A stretch of 64,000 nucleotides of DNA from Phragmitibacter sp965284365 (GTDB lineage: Bacteria; Verrucomicrobiota; Verrucomicrobiia; Verrucomicrobiales; Verrucomicrobiaceae), in NCBI GenBank assembly GCA_965284365.1, contig OZ260079.1:2108001-2172000 (forward strand). Reading direction: 5' to 3'. The position numbers and the translations under genes are program-made. Shown in pieces: positions 61,922-64,000 of the stretch; positions within the stretch are counted from its first letter, which is position 1, and the number at the start of each line of letters is the position of its first letter. Below the pieces are notes generated by a model that was not told the DNA's origin, did no database searches, and worked only from the letters and a program-made list of their open reading frames with translations.

Positions 61922-62419
61922 ATGGATACCACGAATCAGCCGCCCTTACTCGAGCGCCTCTTCACGGAGAGCGCGGGGGATCTGACGCGCTATTTTTCGA
62001 GGCGGCACGGAGGGCATGAGGGCGTGCAAGATCTGGTGCAGGAGACCTTCCTGCAGATGGCGCGAGGCATGAGGGATGGAAAATCGCCAACATGCGCACG
62101 CGGCTATTTGTTTGGTATAGCACGACGGCTGAGCCAGGCAGCGTGGACTGCCCGAACGGAGGTGAAGATCGTGCCATTCGAGCCTAACTCTGATGATTCT
62201 GCGGCGCATCCACCAGCCGATGATCGTGTCCTGGCGGCTCGCGAGACCATATCGACTTTGGAACCCCTTCAGCGCGAGATTCTGGACCTGCGTTTTTCGC
62301 AGGGACTGGCCTATGCGGAGATCGCGGAAGCACTCGGTATTCCCATTGGCACTGTCCGGTCACGATTGCACCACGCCATCGCGGAGGTTCGTCACCGGCT
62401 CGAATATGAAACACCTTAG
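61922..62419 (+). CDS. ECF-type RNA polymerase sigma factor
   Basis: The 165-residue protein has region 2 (LFTESAGDLTRYFSRRHGGHEGVQDLVQETFLQMARG) and region 4 (EPLQREILDLRFSQGLAYAEIAEALGIPIGTVRSRLHHAIAEVRHRL) of the extracytoplasmic-function family. The order sigma, anti-sigma-like protein, lipoprotein suggests a cell-surface stress or signalling unit. Sigma-70-like ECF members usually recruit RNA polymerase to promoters with a conserved AAC -35. ATG 61922. The regulon is not visible. Confidence 0.92.
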   Translation: MDTTNQPPLLERLFTESAGDLTRYFSRRHGGHEGVQDLVQETFLQMARGMRDGKSPTCARGYLFGIARRLSQAAWTARTEVKIVPFEPNSDDSAAHPPADDRVLAARETISTLEPLQREILDLRFSQGLAYAEIAEALGIPIGTVRSRLHHAIAEVRHRLEYETP

Positions 62420-62431
62420 ACCCTTTCTCCT

Positions 62432-62902
62432 ATGAACCCGACATCCCTTCACGCTTTGATCATTGACCGGCATTTCGGCGAGTTGTCTGCCGAAGCTTCG
62501 GAGCTCCTGGATCTGTATCTGGCACAAGATGCCAAGGCTCGCCTGGAGGCGGAGCGCATTTTGGCATCATTGTCTGTTACTCGTGACGCGGTGCTACAGC
62601 ATCCGGAACTGGCGCAAGTGGCTCCTGTGGCCAAGGTCGAAACTATTCGTAGCCGCCGCTTTGCGGTGATGCCGTGGCTGGGACGCGCGGCAGCGATCAT
62701 CGTTGTCGCCGGTGTCGCGGCATGGGGTGGGTTTATGGCGGGACGTTCACAGCCTCAGTTCAGCGAAATCGAGGTCACGAGTGTCGTGGCAAATGCACCG
62801 CAATCGGCGCCACGAAAAGCTGCGCCCTGGGCACGCTATCGCATGGAGTTCGACCCAACAGGAAGCGGCATGCAAGCTGTTCGTGTGGATGCTACCAACT
62901 AA
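62432..62902 (+). CDS. Anti-sigma factor-like membrane protein without a zinc motif
   Basis: The 156-residue protein follows the sigma gene by 12 bp. Residues 1-60 have the 'ALIIDRHFGELSAEASELLDLYLAQDAKA' pattern of anti-sigma N-terminal domains, but there is no Cys anywhere, so the usual HxxxCxxC zinc site is missing. One transmembrane helix (AAAIIVVAGVAAWGGFMAG, about residues 89-107) is followed by a short extracytoplasmic tail. It probably holds the ECF factor at the membrane. The truncated lipoprotein gene follows 14 bp later. Confidence 0.75.
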   Translation: MNPTSLHALIIDRHFGELSAEASELLDLYLAQDAKARLEAERILASLSVTRDAVLQHPELAQVAPVAKVETIRSRRFAVMPWLGRAAAIIVVAGVAAWGGFMAGRSQPQFSEIEVTSVVANAPQSAPRKAAPWARYRMEFDPTGSGMQAVRVDATN

Positions 62903-62916
62903 ACACAAAGAACCTG

Positions 62917-64000
62917 ATGAAGACAAGACTGCAACCCCTGGTCATCTCATTGCTCACAGCGCTGGGTCTCAGTAGCTGCTTCCCCGAGCCACGCGCGTGG
63001 TGGTCGCCGGCGGGAGATCGCGCCATCGTTATGATTGAAGATCGGCTGCATCTCGTGAGTGCCGATGGCGAACTCGGGGCACCCTTGACGGATGAAGTCT
63101 TCCATAAGGACGCTCTTGTGAAGACGGTAAGCTGGTTGCCGGACGGGAGCGGCTTTGTATGCCAGCGCACGCGGCTGGTCTCCAGTTGGGAGGAAGTGCG
63201 CACTATGATTCCCGTGGCGGAGGCAGAGGTGGTGGAAAAGATGCGGACGACGGTGCTGCCATTGCTAGAGGCTGCGGCTAGGCTCGCGCCAAACGCCAAG
63301 ACGCTGGACGAGGCCTTGTCATCGCTTCCGGTGGTTATGAAGCAGCGTTTTCGCAGCGCTGCCCGCCTGGCTTACCAACAAGACAAAACGGCGGTGGAAA
63401 AAGTGCTGCTGGCTCTTCCTGACGGCGCCGAGATCGTGCAGTCCCTGCAGAAAGCTGGCTCTGGCTTTGAGGTGAATGAGTTGTGTGTGTTCAAGCTTGA
63501 GGCAGGTCGAGCAACGAAGCCATTGTCGCTCGCCCGAAGCCTGCTCAGTCCGGCACTGCTGCCGCGCGTTTCTCCCAAGCATCAAGCCGTGGCGTTTCTC
63601 CGTTTGGCGGAAGATGAAGAGAGCGCGGCGTTGGAAGTGATGAGTCTCGATGGTCGCGCCAGTTTGATCGTCGCTACACATGTGTCAGCGGCTTTCGATT
63701 GGATGCCGGACGGTCGAGCCCTGGTTTTCATGGCTCCCATTGGAAGCGATGGCGAGAAACTTCAGAGCATCCATCGCATTACAGTAGTGCAGGAAAATGG
63801 CGACCTTATGAAGCCCCGGCAAGGCAATGAGCCAGGGGCGGTCGCGGACCAGAAAGAGCGCACGGACCTGTTAGGCGAGCCGGTTACGCTGGCTACGGCT
63901 ATCACGCTCAATCGTCCGGCTTTGCAGACGCTTCCGGATGGGCGTGTTTTATTCGCGAGTGAGCCGATGACGCTGCCTGCAACGGGCACCGGCTTGGAAG
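62917..64000 (+). CDS. Lipoprotein with PD40/beta-propeller-like repeats (3' end cut by window)
   Basis: The frame opens at ATG 62917 and runs to the window end (361 codons and one base), so the C terminus is missing. The N terminus (MKTRLQPLVISLLTALGLSSC) has a clear lipobox L-S-S-C. WWSPAGDRAIVMIED, SWLPDGSGFVCQRTR, RVSPKHQAVAFLRLAED and DWMPDGRALVFMAP are PD40/TolB-like propeller blades, and a helical insert occupies about residues 90-150. It may act as the extracytoplasmic sensor or target of the preceding sigma/anti-sigma pair (inference from order). Confidence 0.75.
   Translation, partial: MKTRLQPLVISLLTALGLSSCFPEPRAWWSPAGDRAIVMIEDRLHLVSADGELGAPLTDEVFHKDALVKTVSWLPDGSGFVCQRTRLVSSWEEVRTMIPVAEAEVVEKMRTTVLPLLEAAARLAPNAKTLDEALSSLPVVMKQRFRSAARLAYQQDKTAVEKVLLALPDGAEIVQSLQKAGSGFEVNELCVFKLEAGRATKPLSLARSLLSPALLPRVSPKHQAVAFLRLAEDEESAALEVMSLDGRASLIVATHVSAAFDWMPDGRALVFMAPIGSDGEKLQSIHRITVVQENGDLMKPRQGNEPGAVADQKERTDLLGEPVTLATAITLNRPALQTLPDGRVLFASEPMTLPATGTGLE

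Overview
The window looks like chromosomal DNA of a free-living Verrucomicrobiota bacterium (PVC group). The pointers are a giant secreted protein with planctomycete-type cytochrome c, WD40-like, DUF1549 and DUF1553 regions next to a Tat-type DUF1501 protein. Others are an Arg/Cys sulfatase, a neutral ceramidase-like secreted protein, a pseudopilin with an H-X9-DG-like end, a delta-60-repeat surface protein with a 'DxDxDG..NLxEW' tail, and many GTG/TTG starts without clear Shine-Dalgarno sequences. The organism assignment is an inference from gene content; there is no rRNA or tRNA gene in the window.

Layout. 1-3834 (+): 5' truncated MTA/purine phosphorylase, a polysaccharide deacetylase lipoprotein and a dynamin-like GTPase. 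3892-11363 (-): a secreted protein with a possible caspase-type His/Cys dyad, then panC, an ABC-2 permease/ATPase pair, a pseudopilin, an unknown membrane-anchored protein, murJ and a Sua5-type tRNA t6A enzyme. 11704-18407 (+): the PSCyt/DUF1549/DUF1553 giant and DUF1501 pair, closed by a strong terminator. 18569-25929 (+): an unknown membrane protein, MBOAT O-acyltransferase with an SGNH-like partner, AlkB-like dioxygenase, RluA-type pseudouridine synthase, two-domain sulfurtransferase, SufE, and a lone nuoD. 25985-31421: DUF4407 (-), an orphan HlyD-like adaptor (+), sulfatase (+), ruvA (-). 31608-35213 (+): small secreted or unknown proteins, a lone nuoA, Dabb-family protein, TPR/STN-like protein and an SDR reductase. 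35285-40204: glutaredoxin and trpS (-), a beta-propeller lipoprotein (+) and a XerC/D recombinase (-). 40316-46837 (+): hisF, 4'-phosphopantetheinyl transferase, cdsA, dxr, ceramidase-like protein and a GT9-like protein.

47081-55136 (-): a SLOG-plus-SLATT-like membrane protein (the most likely signalling or defence component here), two neighbouring secreted Gly/Pro/Gln-rich proteins (one OmpA-type, one built on 20 perfect copies of a 15-bp repeat), then folC, rsmE, a LOG-family protein and rfbA. 55351-64000 (+): a 1280-residue delta-60-repeat protein, an SRPBCC protein, a tannase-family esterase lacking both signature cysteines, and an ECF sigma factor / anti-sigma-like / lipoprotein operon that runs off the end.

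Most of the window is ordinary housekeeping mixed with typical PVC secreted proteins. The items most worth a second look are the SLOG-SLATT protein at 47081-49099, the putative secreted caspase-like protein at 3892-4605, the GPGQG minisatellite gene and its OmpA neighbour with a related N terminus, and the tannase-family protein with paired cysteine loss. No CRISPR array, insertion sequence, prophage or tRNA was seen.
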